Below, piece after piece: positions 52,312 to 64,000 of a stretch of DNA of 64,000 nucleotides. Source of the DNA: Sitta carolinensis (taxonomy: Eukaryota > Chordata > Aves > Passeriformes > Sittidae); contig CM063285.1 of assembly GCA_032173965.1 (NCBI GenBank), positions 21,921,660 to 21,985,659 of the forward strand, given 5' to 3'. The translations under genes and the position numbers were made by a program. How positions within the stretch are numbered: the stretch's first letter is position 1; each line of letters opens with the position of its first letter. The notes beneath the pieces are model-generated. The model had not been told where the DNA came from. It ran no database searches and saw nothing but the letters and a program-made list of their open reading frames with translations.

Positions 52312-52382
52312 GCTGTTTATTTGCCCTGTCTTGTTCTCATTTTAATGATTTCTAAGAAAAGTGTATTGCACCTGAATATCCC
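52312..52382 (+). repeat. Copy A of a local ~70-bp repeat
   Basis: Starts GCTGTTTATTTGCCCTGT and ends near TTGCACCTGAATATCCC. It aligns to 53311-53384 in the same orientation at roughly 85-90% identity by eye, with one small gap in an A run. The flanks do not align. It is either a local duplication or two members of an unrecognised dispersed repeat. Confidence 0.7.
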
Positions 52383-53310
52383 AATAGAGATGTCGCCTTG
52401 CCAGCATCCTACCTATAAATGTGAGCACATGTTCAAAGGAAGGAAGGGAGCCAAAAGTGTTGTGTATGGGGATCATTGTGAAGATTTCTAGGGGTGGATG
52501 ATGTGAGACATTGGTGAGTTGCAGGTAATGCTGTCAACATGTAAATAGTGTTATAAAAGATTTGAGTAAATTGCATTACAATTTGTCCTTCAAAGGCTAC
52601 ATCACTACTACATACAAGCTAGCTGATTTCTGGATCACATCTGGATGTGAGCTGTTGTCAAGGGATGCCACATTCAAAAGAAAGAATTTCTAACTGGTGT
52701 ACAGTCTGGAGAGTTTGAAGTACTCTGCCATCAGTATTTTCTCTTCTGATAGAAGTGGAAATGATGCATTCCTTAGGGAAAATTGTTTTCTGATTGCGAA
52801 TTTGAAAACCAGAATCGGTATGAGTGTTGATAGACTTGCTATTTTATATACTTTATGTGGAAACATGGAAGCAGCCTGTCAGAGATGATGCATCCCTTTT
52901 CAGGAGTGCCTATGTGAGCTTTATCAAGTATATTTTATTTCAGTATGTATCTGTTATTTACATGACAGTTGCTTAGAGTTGTGCAGATTTGGAAATGCTT
53001 CATGCTGAAAATCATGAAATACTAAGTTTTTTTCATGTGCCTTTGAAAATAGACTACCTTGGTCTTCTTTTCATCCTGTCAGTCTCACTTCCCTTTTCTG
53101 TCATGTTTTTGTCCAATAAAAAGGCAAATTGATTTGGATAATTATTCAACTCTTGATTAAACTAACTTTCTCTTGAAAATTTTGTGACCTCTGTATGGCA
53201 ACATGGAAATTTACTGCAGTTATAACTGAAGGTAGCACCTGTGATGAACAATGATAGAGTTCAGGGTATGGCATGCAATATTATGCTCATGGTTGTACAC
53301 AAGATCTTTT

Positions 53311-53384
53311 GCTGTTTGTTTGCCCTGTATTGTTCTCAGTTTGATAATTTCTAAAAAAAAAAGTGTTTTGCACCTGAGAATCTT
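53311..53384 (+). repeat. Copy B of a local ~70-bp repeat
   Basis: Starts GCTGTTTGTTTGCCCTGT and ends near TTGCACCTGAGAATCTT, about 1 kb downstream of the matching copy at 52312. The internal A run is longer here. Same orientation; flanking sequence is unrelated. Confidence 0.7.
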
Positions 53385-56300
53385 GGAAAGACTGAAATAA
53401 TATGAAGACAATGGTAATACAGTATCAGGTTAGTTATAATAGTGTATGTTGCTTTCCTTGTAATGAGGTAAAATTGTCTTTACTTACTCAGCTTTAATCT
53501 TTCCATTTTCTGTTCAGATTTAGAGGCAGTTATGTAAGTTTTGAATGGGTTGTATGGAGTAGAGTGACTCACCAAGATGGAATATAGTACACAGAACTGT
53601 GTTGTTACAGGGAAGTGCTCAATGACTCAGCCATACAAGAGTCTGCTAATTGAACTGCTGTACACATGGATTTAGATGAATATCTGCCTGAAGCTGTCCA
53701 GCACACTTTCTGGCACCTCCTACTGCATGAATTACTGGTCAGGCTTTGCTTTGTGTTGGGCATCCCACCTTTAAGGATATTAAAGGAACTCTTCAGATTT
53801 CCTTGTTGTGCTTGCAGTTTTCTATTTTATTAATATTTTTTGTTGCCAATTTTTGGCAGCTTCTGCCATGGGCATAAAGCACCCACTCTGTGCCTTTCAC
53901 TCTCAGTAACATACCAAAATTTGAGGCTTTGCTTTCAAAATGCCTTCTAGTATTGCCTTAAATCCTTTCATTGGTATCTTCTCAGCATAGGAGTAAACCC
54001 CCTGTCAAAATTCTGCGTCTGCTCACAGGACAAGATCAGAGTTTGCATCTCAGTTTGAGAAGGTCTCAGTTGAACATGTTTGTAGTCTGTGGAGCAATCA
54101 GAGCAGATCAGATCTTGGGATTGTTTTCTGGGTGGAGTTGATCTCTGCTGGGTAGCTGAGTGCTCCCAACCTACCCCAAGGTCAAGTTGGTTTTCTTTGA
54201 CTGTGCTGTAGGGACAAACGCTAGCAATCTTGACTTAGTTGTTACTAAGACTGGTATGAATGCTATACTGGTGTGAATATATTTTATTAAAAAATGGCTG
54301 CTTTTGATTTGAGTTTTAAAAAGCAATAATTGTAGGAGGAATTGTGGTGAAGCTTGAAATAGATAATTTTGTTATCAAAATTATAAGAACATACATACTC
54401 TATTTTATATTTTGCAGACTTACATGTTAATGGATATTTCAAATCCTAGAATAAGCCATCCTGCGTATTGCAGCCCTTTGGTATTTAGCAAATAATTTCT
54501 TTCTTCCAGGCATCTTGATTGTTGTGAAAGATGTTTTTATTCTCACTGTATATGCTCATTGATTCATACCGTGTGTGTATCTATAAACATTAAATAGTCT
54601 AAATCTCTTTTCTGAAAATTATTTTATAAATTTATTTATGTTTTTTTCCTGTCCTTAAATAGCATATTTTATTCCATTAGAATACTGGGTATTTTTTGTG
54701 GTGGTCTTTTTGTGAGCAAGTAGATTTGCACAGAGAAGGTTTGCCCATGAATACTAATTATTTATCATGAAATTATAAATCCCATTACAAGTAGTAGAGC
54801 ATAGCTGCAGTTCCTGTGCTTGACCTGTACTTTATAGATAATGTTATTTTTCCTTTCCATTAATATAGTTTGTGTCGCAATATGAAGGTAGGATTCTCTG
54901 GATGCAAAATATATTTTGCAACCTATTTGTTTCAGTTTTGCTCTCCTTCCTAGCGAATTGATTATCAGATTCTTGTTAATTTTCCAGATGAAACATACGA
55001 ATTAAATATGTGTGAAAAATGAGTGAACAGCTGAACTGATCAAGTCCGTCAGAAGTTCCTTAGAGGGAGCTACTAAAGCTCTTAATCCTAACATGCTCTT
55101 AGCAAAGCCTTTAACATCATGCCTTGCATACCCAAACAATCCTCTGCTTGCTTTCTGTAATATTAACGTTGGTTTGTGACATGATGAACTATATGGAGTG
55201 ACTTGTTCAGATGGTTTTAGGCCTTAAAAACTTTAAGGCAGGAGATAAAACTATGGTCTTGTCTTGTTCCAAAGTATTTTGACACTTAAACTGTTATTCC
55301 AAAAATTAAAGGATTCTTTTAATAGTTATTGGGGATAATTTTTAAACATTTTTTTTAATTAATACTGTTGGGCTTTTGCTTTAGGCTTTGAAGGGCAGAA
55401 TTAATATTCAGTGCAGATATTTCATTGGAAAAAAGGTGCAATTTAAAAATAACAGTTATCAGCTCCCTTTTTGTCTCAGTTGCTGATTGCTTGGACTACA
55501 TTGAAATTAAAGAACATCCAGTTAGCTGTTGTTTCTTTTGCTAGGTAAAGTTAAATTAATTCAGAAGATCAGAGGTTTAGTTCAGTAAAAATAAAGTGAC
55601 ACTTATTAGATTGTTGCTAAAATCAAATATGTTCATTTTATCAATGTTTCCATGTTTTGTCACGTTTTAGTGCCTTTTGCAAAAGAGAATTGCCTTGAGT
55701 AAAACAAACAAGTGGCCTGAAGTAAACTGCATTTCTGTCAGTGGGCTATCTTTTGCATCATCCATTGTTAATTTGGAATCTTCCTTTTGTTACCTCTCAA
55801 TATCACCTTGAAAGAAAGAAAAATGGCCTTGCTGCTAAGCTTTAGCAGTTCATTAAGTTTGGTGTGGGCAATCTGTGTGACCTCTGCTTGAGCACACTGT
55901 GTCTCTATAAATAGAAATGTTAATAGTTTCTTCCTTTTACAACTTTGTTCTGTTTGTTCAAGTTTGCAAACTTTCCATTGTTTGTTCCACTTTTCCATAC
56001 AGCAGTTCCCATTATGAATGGCATTCAAGAGAAACCTCTAGAAGGCACTTAGAAAATAAGATTTAACTCAGCCAGATGGAGACTACTGACTTTCTTCCTT
56101 CACTGCTCAAAACCTTGATAATTTTAGATTTTTTTTCCCTAGAAACTTAAGGGAAGAGAGACCCAAACATCTTGAGCTGTCACTGGCTTTGTGTCTTGAT
56201 GTGATGGTAAAACCATCACTGGTGAGATCAGGTTAGCTAGAGGGATGATGTGTGTCCAATGTGAGCATGAGAACAGTAACCCTTGGGAGGGTAGTGTTCT

Positions 56301-58000
56301 GCAATGTGCTAGGGCTCATTGAACAGTTTCAGTAATGGTCTCAGGTCCTTGTGGTTTCTAAGAATCATTGTCTTGTGTAAAAAAATTATATATGTGGAAA
56401 TATTAATGTTTGGAGTAGACAGAAAATGTTGGTTGTATTTTGAATTGAAAAATGTTTGTTTTTTATTTCACTAATAATTTCATTATTAACACTGTGTAAA
56501 TGATCTGGGGGTGTTTTAAAGGTATTTTACAAGGCAGGCTAAAGGCATATTCAGTGTAATTTCTCCTGGTTACCTTGTGTTCAAGAAAAATCATGTAAGT
56601 TGGAAGAGGCAATAAAATACCTTGGAATTATTTAAAAATGTCTTTTTACTTAAGTAAAAGCTCTGTTTTAAGTGGATTTGATTCAACACGAATGAATGTG
56701 AGTATCACATATCAACATGAAACTACTGTGATGAGAATATTGTCTGATGCATGGTCTTGAAAGTGTGATATAAAAAATGGTAACAGCTGGACTTTGGACT
56801 AGGGTTTTTTTTGGGTGGGAGTGAATAAAGTAGTTTGCTGTAGAGCTGTGTAACAACCAACCAAGCAGTTAGTCATGTCTTCCTGGGTGGGGGAAAGAAG
56901 GAAAGGAGTTGAAGATGACACCAAGATTGAATCCAGGGGTTTTGTGACTGTGAGGGAGCAAAAAATAGAGCTATTGACAGAGGGAGCGGGAAAAAGAGAA
57001 ATTTGGATCAAGATGATAAACAACCACTTTCAGCTCCTGTTAATTGGCACATGCTCTGTTGACTTCATTCACAGCCATTGAGAATATGGCAATTGAGCTC
57101 AGCTTTAATGCTAAGTTTGAATTGGTGGGGAGTTCTCAGGATAAAATGTCAGCAAAAAAAAAGGTGGAGATGAAAGTTTGAGGTTATAGATGCTGAATCC
57201 TTGGAACTGGGATTGTATCATGGTCCAGTGGGTTGTAGAAGCAGCTTAGGGAAGATGAGTTAGCTGTGCAAAAGTGAAAATGAAAAAACTTGAAAGAAAA
57301 TAGAGCAAAAGAAAAAGAAAAGAGCTGGAGAAATCCAACAAAAAGGCCAAAGGAAGGTTAAAAAGATATTGGAGCTTTGAAAAGTAAAGAATTTGAAAGC
57401 ATCCTAATAGTGAGATTAACTATGAAAGGAAAGCATACAAATAAACTGAGAGGAAAATAAAAAAATAAAGGGTTTTTCTTTTCTCAGTTTAACTGAAAAC
57501 AGATACACTTAATTATCTGAGCAAAACATAGTGTAATATAGAAAGCAACTGAAACATAATAAAAACTCCATCAAATATATACTACTTTCATAAAGATGTT
57601 AGGAAATGTAAAGGATGTGTTTTCTCAGAAATGTGTATATTTTACTTCATAGTTCAAATATTCACATCTTAGTGTCTTTTATGCTTTGTTGCATTTACAT
57701 AGAGAAAACTACATGGTAAAAAATTATTAATAGAATGACACTACATTTAAGTTACTGCATTTAGGTAATGTACAAAGAAACCAAATAGACTAAGATTTTG
57801 GAGTATGTTATTTGACTTTTACTAAGTAGTTTTCTTTTTTTCTTCATATAAAAATATAAATCAGTAAGGAAATATATATGATGTAAATATATGTTTGTCA
57901 TATATTTTCCCAAAGGTTGTAAACATGGCATTATATTCTTCAGATCGGCTTTATTGTCCAAATAATTCTTTAATTAAATTGAGCTCTTTTTTATTTAAAG

Positions 58001-58111
58001 CTGTCTTTTGGGGAGATATTGCCTTAGATGATGAAGACTTAAAAATCTTTCAAATTGACAGGACGATTGACCTCACGCAGCACTCCAACGAAAGACTCGG
58101 CCATAATACAG
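58001..58111 (+). CDS. TLL1 exon 2: propeptide with FxGD zinc-latch motif
   Basis: A 111-base exon encoding residues 53-89 plus the first base of codon 90. It joins exon 1 in phase: G at 4026 plus CT at 58001-58002 gives Ala53, restoring the family sequence [16 protein letters not shown] across the junction. Residues 55-58 are FWGD, the FxGD motif of astacin propeptides; in structurally studied astacins its Asp occupies the catalytic zinc and keeps the enzyme latent, so Asp58 is the predicted latch. The rest ([11 protein letters not shown], then [11 protein letters not shown]) follows vertebrate TLL1, with the HSNE segment the most divergent. The acceptor is AAAG at 57997-58000 and the donor is GTATGC at 58112. 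The frame happens to stay open into both flanking introns, so translation alone would not show the exon borders; similarity and phase do. Confidence 0.95.
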
Positions 58112-61100
58112 GTATGCTATTTCAACCTTGTTTTAGTTTATTTTTCCTGTTAGTTAATTCTCTGTGGAAGGCAATCTGTGTTTTAAATGTGCAAAGTCAG
58201 TATAATGTCTTGTATGACATTAGTTTACACTTAGAAAAGTTATTAAACAAAGACTATAGATTTACTTTAGGGGAAAGAGAAGCAAAACATTTAATTTTAT
58301 TCCAGCATTTCTGTTTAAAAATATCTTTTTGAACTGAGGAGCAGAAACTGGTAGGAAGCATAGAGTCTACTCTGCAGGTGGTCATGTGGGAAAGGAAATT
58401 GTACAAAGCTTTGATTTCATCACTGAAAGTTCCTGATAGCAGAGCCCAAACACGCTACGGAGAACTTCTGTGGTATCCTAGCATTGCAAAATTGGAAGCC
58501 TGGCATTGTAACCCCTCCTTTTGCTTTTTCTTTTTGTTTCAACCAGTTCTGTACCCATGCCTAGGAGAAACAGTAGAATGTGTCATCCTTGCTAGATTTG
58601 CCTTGTCCAAAAACCCAAGTATTTATTTGACATTTTAGTATGCATTTCTATGCTGTCATTAACATACAATGCATTAGCACCAGAAGCTGCAATCTGATTA
58701 ACAGAGGCGGCTGGGTATTCAGACAGATAGATAAAGAGATTTTGTTTATGTGTAAATATGTCTGTTTGCAAGAGAGGAAACATAATCCATGCCTAAATGG
58801 ATGTCTATGTAATGTCTAAAAATAATGCTTTCAGGCTGTGATTTTTAAATTGATAACTGAGAATCTGTAAAATTTCAGGTTATGATATCAAAAAAGCTAA
58901 CTTACTGAGGAAAAGTCTAGAAAAGATGCTATTAGAAAATGTTAAAATTTATTACTGAAATTTCTTTTCTGGTAAGTGTGTTTTATGTGTGCCTGAACAC
59001 TTATTCCTGATATGTGGAAACAAATTTTCATAAGCAATTTTGAATTTAAGCTTTCAATATTGATTTTTTAAAATATTTTTATTAGTTCTAGGTAGATGCT
59101 GTGATTAGAGTGTTTTTATGACAGCTTGAAAATTTATTTTATCTCCTTTTACATCTACTTGTTTTTCCAAAACAGGAAAACTTTTGATCACTTCTAGGTC
59201 TGGACTGGATTTTAAAATGTTACTTGAGTTAGTGGTCTCCCTGCTCTCCTCTGCTCCAAACAAATAGTTTTAATTGCCTTTGAAGATATCTCGGGCACTA
59301 GTTTTGTTGAAAAAATGTAGAACAACATTGGTCACTTCCCCTTAAAGTGGATGCAATCAAGTGATTTCTTTGGCTTGCTGACTTCCATTTCTTCTTGCTT
59401 TCTAATTTTTCTTTTTAAATGCTGTTATTTTTTAATTGTCACGCAAAATAGACATTTCTAAACAGTTTTAAAATTATGTTTAATGTTCTGCTACTTAGTT
59501 TTTCCTTTCTGACGTGTTTTGTAATATGCACATTACCTTTTCTTGTGGATGGTATCCTATTCAGGATACTGAATCATCCTGTTAAGTATTGTTAATGCAT
59601 TTAGATCAGTTTTTTCTATCTTTATTCCACAACAAAAATCAATGTAATTGTGATGATCAGTGAGAGTAAACTTTGGAGAACAAACTCTCTTAAGTTAATG
59701 ACTTCGTAACTGCTCTCAGAGAGGCCTCAACATTCTTGATCCTTCCAAAAAAAGCATTGGAGAAGTCAATTTTACACTTCACATGTGTAATTTATTTTTC
59801 TAAATTTACAACATTCTTGATGTGTAAACTAGGAATTGTCTGCTCATCTCCCCCTAATTCCAAAAGAGCAAATTGCCAATTAGCTCGTTATTATTTGGTA
59901 GCAACTGGAAAAGGAATAAAAGGAATGCTAAATATCTGTAACCCAGAAAGCAACATTTTATCTTAGTTACAGATACAATGGCAATGAATTGTAAACTTGA
60001 TTTCTGAGCACTTTCTGTTGTTGGTTTTCACAGACTACAGGTGACATCAGGTAGAAGGATTAGATACTTGGTTGTAAACCATCATGATGAAGTGGTGGAG
60101 TCACAGTTGTTATTGCAACTCTAATTAAAATCCTGAGGCTCACAGACTGTGATTCACATTATGTGACTGCTCCTTTTCATGAGGATTATCTGCCTGGATT
60201 TACAGGGTCAGATAATCTGTGAGCTTCTTGGAGTATGGCTCTGTCATTTTATTTTTCATTTTGTCCAAGCAAAATGCATAATCACTGTAAACAGAAACAA
60301 CAGTAAAGCTGATAACATTTATGTGTATATTTTTGTAAGTCCAAACTGCCAAAAGTATCCTCCTTATCCTGCCTGAATTATAAAAAGATGCAGCAAATAG
60401 GAATTAAAACTTTTTATTCTCAATGGTTTGGCAAGGCTGCATGGTAGTCATGTAAGACAGCTTAGTTAAGTGAGGGACTTTTTCTTTGTTTTTTCAGTAA
60501 ATGAAATACACATGCTGCAATAAGACAGAAAGAAGGGTTTTGGTTTCCCCTCTCCCCCCCCCCCCCCCCCCCCCAAAATATAGTACAATACTTTAAGTAA
60601 CTAATGGATTCTTTAGGGGGTTTCTGTTATGTTTGACAGTTGATACTTATAATGATCTTTTAATATTTATTTGGAAAGCTTAGCTACAAGCCTTAATTTA
60701 TAAGATGAATGTTAACATGAGAGACAATTACATAGATGATCAATGTTATGTCTTCTGCACTTTACTATATTTACCATGGAACTTGTTGGAAAGGAATGTG
60801 TGGATCTATTACCTCATCTTTTTAAAATGTTTCTAAAAATTCGAAAATTTTTCTCAAGGGAGCCAGTAACTATGTGACAGTGTAATCCAAGTAATTAGGC
60901 ACATTGGTATTCACTGAGCAGCCACACGCTCACTTGCCTTATATGGAATTTTCTCATCTGTAATATGAATTTAAATTGCTGCTTAATAAATGTCTTTTCT
61001 ACGTAGATATTAGAAATTTTTAGGGAAAGATGGGAAAGGCTTTTTTAGTGGTGGTTGGAGCTATCAATGATCTGTTTCTTTCTATCTTACTACTTTTTCA

Positions 61101-62040
61101 GTTGTAAAAGTAGTTTAGAAACTCTCTTGTCCTATAACAAATAATGACTTGTAAAATACAACCTACTGCAAACCTGTAAAATCACAAAACTTTCTGAACA
61201 ATTTGGAATTATTTAATTGACTCACGTAGTGTAGTCAGTGTTCTTGCTTCTGGTTTACTGGTGTTCGAAAAGCCACTTGTAGCCACAAAAGGTTTATGTG
61301 TGAATGGGGTATGTAGCAGACTGTATGCAGTAAACTCAGAAATGTGTTTTATTTCTGTAAATGGCATGGTAAATGTTAAAATAAACTACTTCCTAGCTCA
61401 TTGACTGCTGTAATCACACAGACATATGTATATATACCTGCCAGATCTTACTGCAATGTACACCAGCATGTGATGTTTAAAGCCTTAAAAGTGCATTGAC
61501 ATCTATTTGCATGCTAGCAAAGAAAAAAAAAAAAAACCACAAGTATTTCATGGCAAAATAGGCTATATTAAGTTTGCATCAGTTTTGCTGGGTTGGTTTA
61601 TTTGTTTGTTTTCTGATGAAACTTTAGCTGTTTGCTTTTTCTCCTTCCCCTCCCTTGAAATGAGAAAATTATGGCATGCATTCAGGAAATTTCTTTGAGA
61701 GTGAGCCTTTTAGCTGTCAATCAGTATGGCTCTGAGGATGTCAAGGTCACCAGGAAGAAAAAAAGCTCCAAATAATAATTAGATGATGTAATTATCATGA
61801 CTTGCCTGAATAACAAAGACATGTTGGCTTACATTCATGGAATGCATATTAGAAAAATTTTCATCTAATCGTGTTTTTATTGCATTGTCAACAATACTTG
61901 AAATGTTTTTATGGAAATTATCAAAGAATATGAAGCTTCCTTTCAGATGTCTCTCTAGGCGAATATAGTTACTGTGTGTGTAAAATTCCACAGTTTTAAC
62001 TTTTGAAAATTCCTTTCTTTTTTTTCCTTTCTTTTTAAAG
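58112..62040 (+). other. TLL1 intron 2
   Basis: A 3.9-kb AT-rich intron with no recognisable gene or mobile element. It contains a 21-base C run at 60554-60574. The 3' end has a strong pyrimidine tract (about 62010-62036) before TTTAAAG. Confidence 0.85.
60554..60574 (+). repeat. Poly-C tract, 21 bases
   Basis: Uninterrupted C run in intron 2, preceded by a CT-rich stretch. The complementary G21 could form G-quadruplexes; the exact length is uncertain because such runs are hard to sequence. Confidence 0.85.
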
Positions 62041-62121
62041 GTGGCTTTGGAGAGCATGGAATGTCAAAAAAACGTGGTGCCCTCTATCAGCTTATAGAGA
62101 GGATAAGAAGATTTGGCTCTG
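62041..62121 (+). CDS. TLL1 exon 3: propeptide, continued
   Basis: An 81-base exon. GT at 62041-62042 completes Gly90 begun by G at 58111, then residues 91-116 read [20 protein letters not shown] followed by IRRFGS, matching vertebrate TLL1 (the family pattern is [23 protein letters not shown]). It is part of the propeptide between the zinc-latch motif and the furin cleavage site, which lies in later exons outside the window. A strong polypyrimidine tract precedes the AAAG acceptor. The donor, GTATTT at 62122, is weak against consensus but gives the expected phase (one base of codon 117), and the next intron base run shows a stop if read through. Confidence 0.95.
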
Positions 62122-64000
62122 GTATTTTCACTGTTTAAATTAGCAAGTTGCTTGGTGTGATAGTGTATCATGAACATTAATGATGATAGTACTTGAACAC
62201 TTTAGAGCCTTTTCATATTGCTATTAGCATAAACAAATTATAAAATTATTAATACAAAAATAGTAATGAAGAGATTAGCCCTTTGTTCCATTTTCTTAGA
62301 GTTCTTCCAGCATGAAATCTGAAATCTAAAGCACATAGTTTTAAATGTTATATTAAAACCTGCTAAACTTTGTTTTATGACTGTGTTCACTGTTATTGGC
62401 TTAACTAATGTCAGTACAGTGTCTTCTTGCTGCAAGTAGACTATACTGCAAAGCTGCTAATTTAGTTTTCTGCTTACTTTTCTCTGGATCCAGGTGGGTC
62501 ATTCTGATGATTCATACTGTGTTTGAAGCATCTGTGGTGTGCTATGCTGAACAAGAATATTGTTATATTAGTCATACTTTTGTCAGTATGAATGTAGTTG
62601 AATTGAGCAGCATGTAGAAGTGGAATCCCCCCTAATTCTGGCTTTTATATAGTTTACATTATATTGATGCAAGAAGACATCACTTGAATGGCATGTGAAA
62701 CCTCACTTCAAAAAGGAAAACACAGAAACTCCATTGTTAATTGCACCACATTGAGTTAACCAGAGCATGGTAACTGCCTTTGCAGAGGTGCTTCAATATA
62801 TAATCTTCTTTCTTTAAAGGAGAATTAAAATTTTAGTATTGCATAAACTCTTGTCATCTTTTGGGTGCAATTTGGAATAAATTTCTTGCTTAGACCTCTA
62901 AAGACCTCTAAAGAGCACCAGTAAAAATAATTTGGCATGGTAAAATGTCTAAATAAGCATGTGATGTGGTTCAGTAATGACTGCATACTAAGTGTAAAAA
63001 TAGATTTTCTGTAGAGTCTGCCTATATTGTAGACACGTTGTGTGCAATTTGTTGTGTAATTCTCATTTACACAGTCATTTAATTACAAGGATAAGTTATT
63101 TGCTTTACCTGTTTTTGTGTTTTTTTTTTTTTTTTTTATTTTAACTCTGGAATTTTCTATGTAATTCCTGGTATAACTCAAGTTACATGTTCGTTGTCAC
63201 AAAGGCAGCCTTTTCTTCCCATGTATCAGAACTTCCTCCATGCCTCGTGCTGTAGCTTCTTTCTTTTCTTCCTATTGCTGCTTTCTCAGCCTTGGGGCTA
63301 TGCCAACATTCCTTACCATGACTCTGCCCTGGAATCCTCCCTGATTCTGACATAGTCATTAACACTTGAGTACAGCTGGTACCACAGGGGATTCTCACAG
63401 AGGGAAAATGTAATCTTCCACAAGGAATAAACATAAGGCTTCAACTGTACTGAGCAGGATTTGTTAACTGCCTTTACAGGGATCCATTTTGTGCCCAGAT
63501 CTGCAAACTAACTTACAAATTGTTCAGAAGAAACACCTGTCCTGGTGTCTAAGTCCTTGTCTAATTATCATTATCTTTTTCTCTTCTCACAGTAGGTTTT
63601 AGCTGATCTAGAAGAATTTGCCTGTAGTGGGATGAATGGTGGTAGTATCCCTGAAAATGGTGGACCCTTTTTTCTCTTATAAAGAAATTCCAGACATGAG
63701 TACAACCTACCCATGGGGTTCCAAATGTTAGTTAAGGAAGAAATGTATGACTTCTTACTGTCCAGTTCTCTAAAGATGGTCATGTACTTGCTTTTTCCAG
63801 ATCATACAACAGAAATGAAAGGGATAACGAATGTCTTGATTAGTTTGAGTCTGTCCAAAGTCTGTCCTTATTTGTTGGAAAAATCCTCATTTATTTAAGA
63901 ATGCAGGCCAAAACAAAAGCCAGAAAAAAAGAAATGCAAAAAACACCACCAAAACCACAGGGAGTGTGATTTCTTAAATATTTTCATTAAATGAGAAAAT
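62122..64000 (+). other. TLL1 intron 3, 5' part
   Basis: AT-rich intron sequence up to the window edge. It holds a 10-bp tandem duplication (GACCTCTAAA twice, 62893-62912) and an 18-base T run at 63120-63137. No fourth exon is recognisable, so the protease-domain exons lie further downstream. Confidence 0.8.
63120..63137. repeat. Poly-T tract, 18 bases
   Basis: Homopolymer run in intron 3 with no recognisable mobile element attached. Confidence 0.8.

Larger units (their letters stand above)
42301..58000 (+). other. TLL1 intron 1, last part up to exon 2
   Basis: About 15.7 kb of intronic DNA. I see no exon or RNA gene. Listed separately are the T-rich tracts at 45422-45453 and 49464-49504, an ATT repeat at 43481-43527 and a pair of related ~70-bp segments near 52312 and 53311. 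A moderately GC-rich patch occupies about 44342-44600. A purine-rich stretch at about 56830-57450 looks like a decayed interspersed repeat. The acceptor of exon 2 follows a weak pyrimidine tract ending TTTAAAG at 58000. Confidence 0.6.

Noticed and set aside
57895..58332. 145-codon continuous frame spanning TLL1 exon 2
   Set aside because: It is exon 2 (58001-58111) with the frame accidentally open into both introns; similarity to TLL1 stops exactly at the splice sites.
1..64000. Prokaryotic-type systems, CRISPR arrays, tRNA or rRNA genes, defence islands
   Set aside because: The window is vertebrate nuclear DNA. I saw no regularly spaced repeats, no tRNA cloverleaf and no rRNA sequence.

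Overview
This is vertebrate nuclear DNA, most likely from a bird. The window is AT-rich and almost entirely non-coding, with one clear protein-coding gene split by very long introns and one CpG-rich promoter region. The few interspersed repeats I recognise are CR1 LINE fragments. One of them still reads as the C-terminal tail of CR1 ORF2, and another is a typical 3' end. CR1 as the dominant repeat at low density fits an avian genome; a crocodilian or turtle is possible but less likely. There are no operons, CRISPR arrays, RNA genes or prokaryotic features.

The gene is TLL1 (tolloid-like 1), a secreted astacin-family (BMP1/tolloid) metalloprotease, on the + strand. Three coding exons can be placed by protein similarity, splice signals and phase: exon 1 at 3870-4026 (signal peptide and acidic start of the propeptide), exon 2 at 58001-58111 (propeptide, including the FxGD zinc-latch motif) and exon 3 at 62041-62121 (propeptide continued). 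All three donors leave a single base of the split codon, so the junctions are consistent. Together they encode residues 1-116 plus the first base of codon 117. The furin site, astacin catalytic domain, CUB and EGF domains must lie beyond 64000.

Layout: 1-1549 is upstream non-coding DNA containing a perfect palindromic CRE. 1550-4830 is a CpG-rich region in two blocks, holding the promoter, the 5'UTR (CAG repeats, a long polypyrimidine tract, upstream ORFs) and exon 1. 4027-58000 is intron 1 (about 54 kb), with a young-looking CR1 at 21869-22330, a minus-strand CR1 3' end at 32166-32283, a possible GATA-rich enhancer at 31260-31720, an isolated GC-rich island at 33005-33365, a possible old CR1 near 42060-42300, two related ~70-bp segments about 1 kb apart near 52.3 and 53.3 kb, and several homopolymer or microsatellite tracts. 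58112-62040 is intron 2, with a 21-base C run. 62122-64000 is the start of intron 3.

I found no previously undescribed system. The most useful leads are regulatory or structural: the GC-rich island and enhancer-like segment deep in intron 1, the uORF-bearing 5'UTR, and some unexplained local repeats. All calls were made by eye, without database searches.
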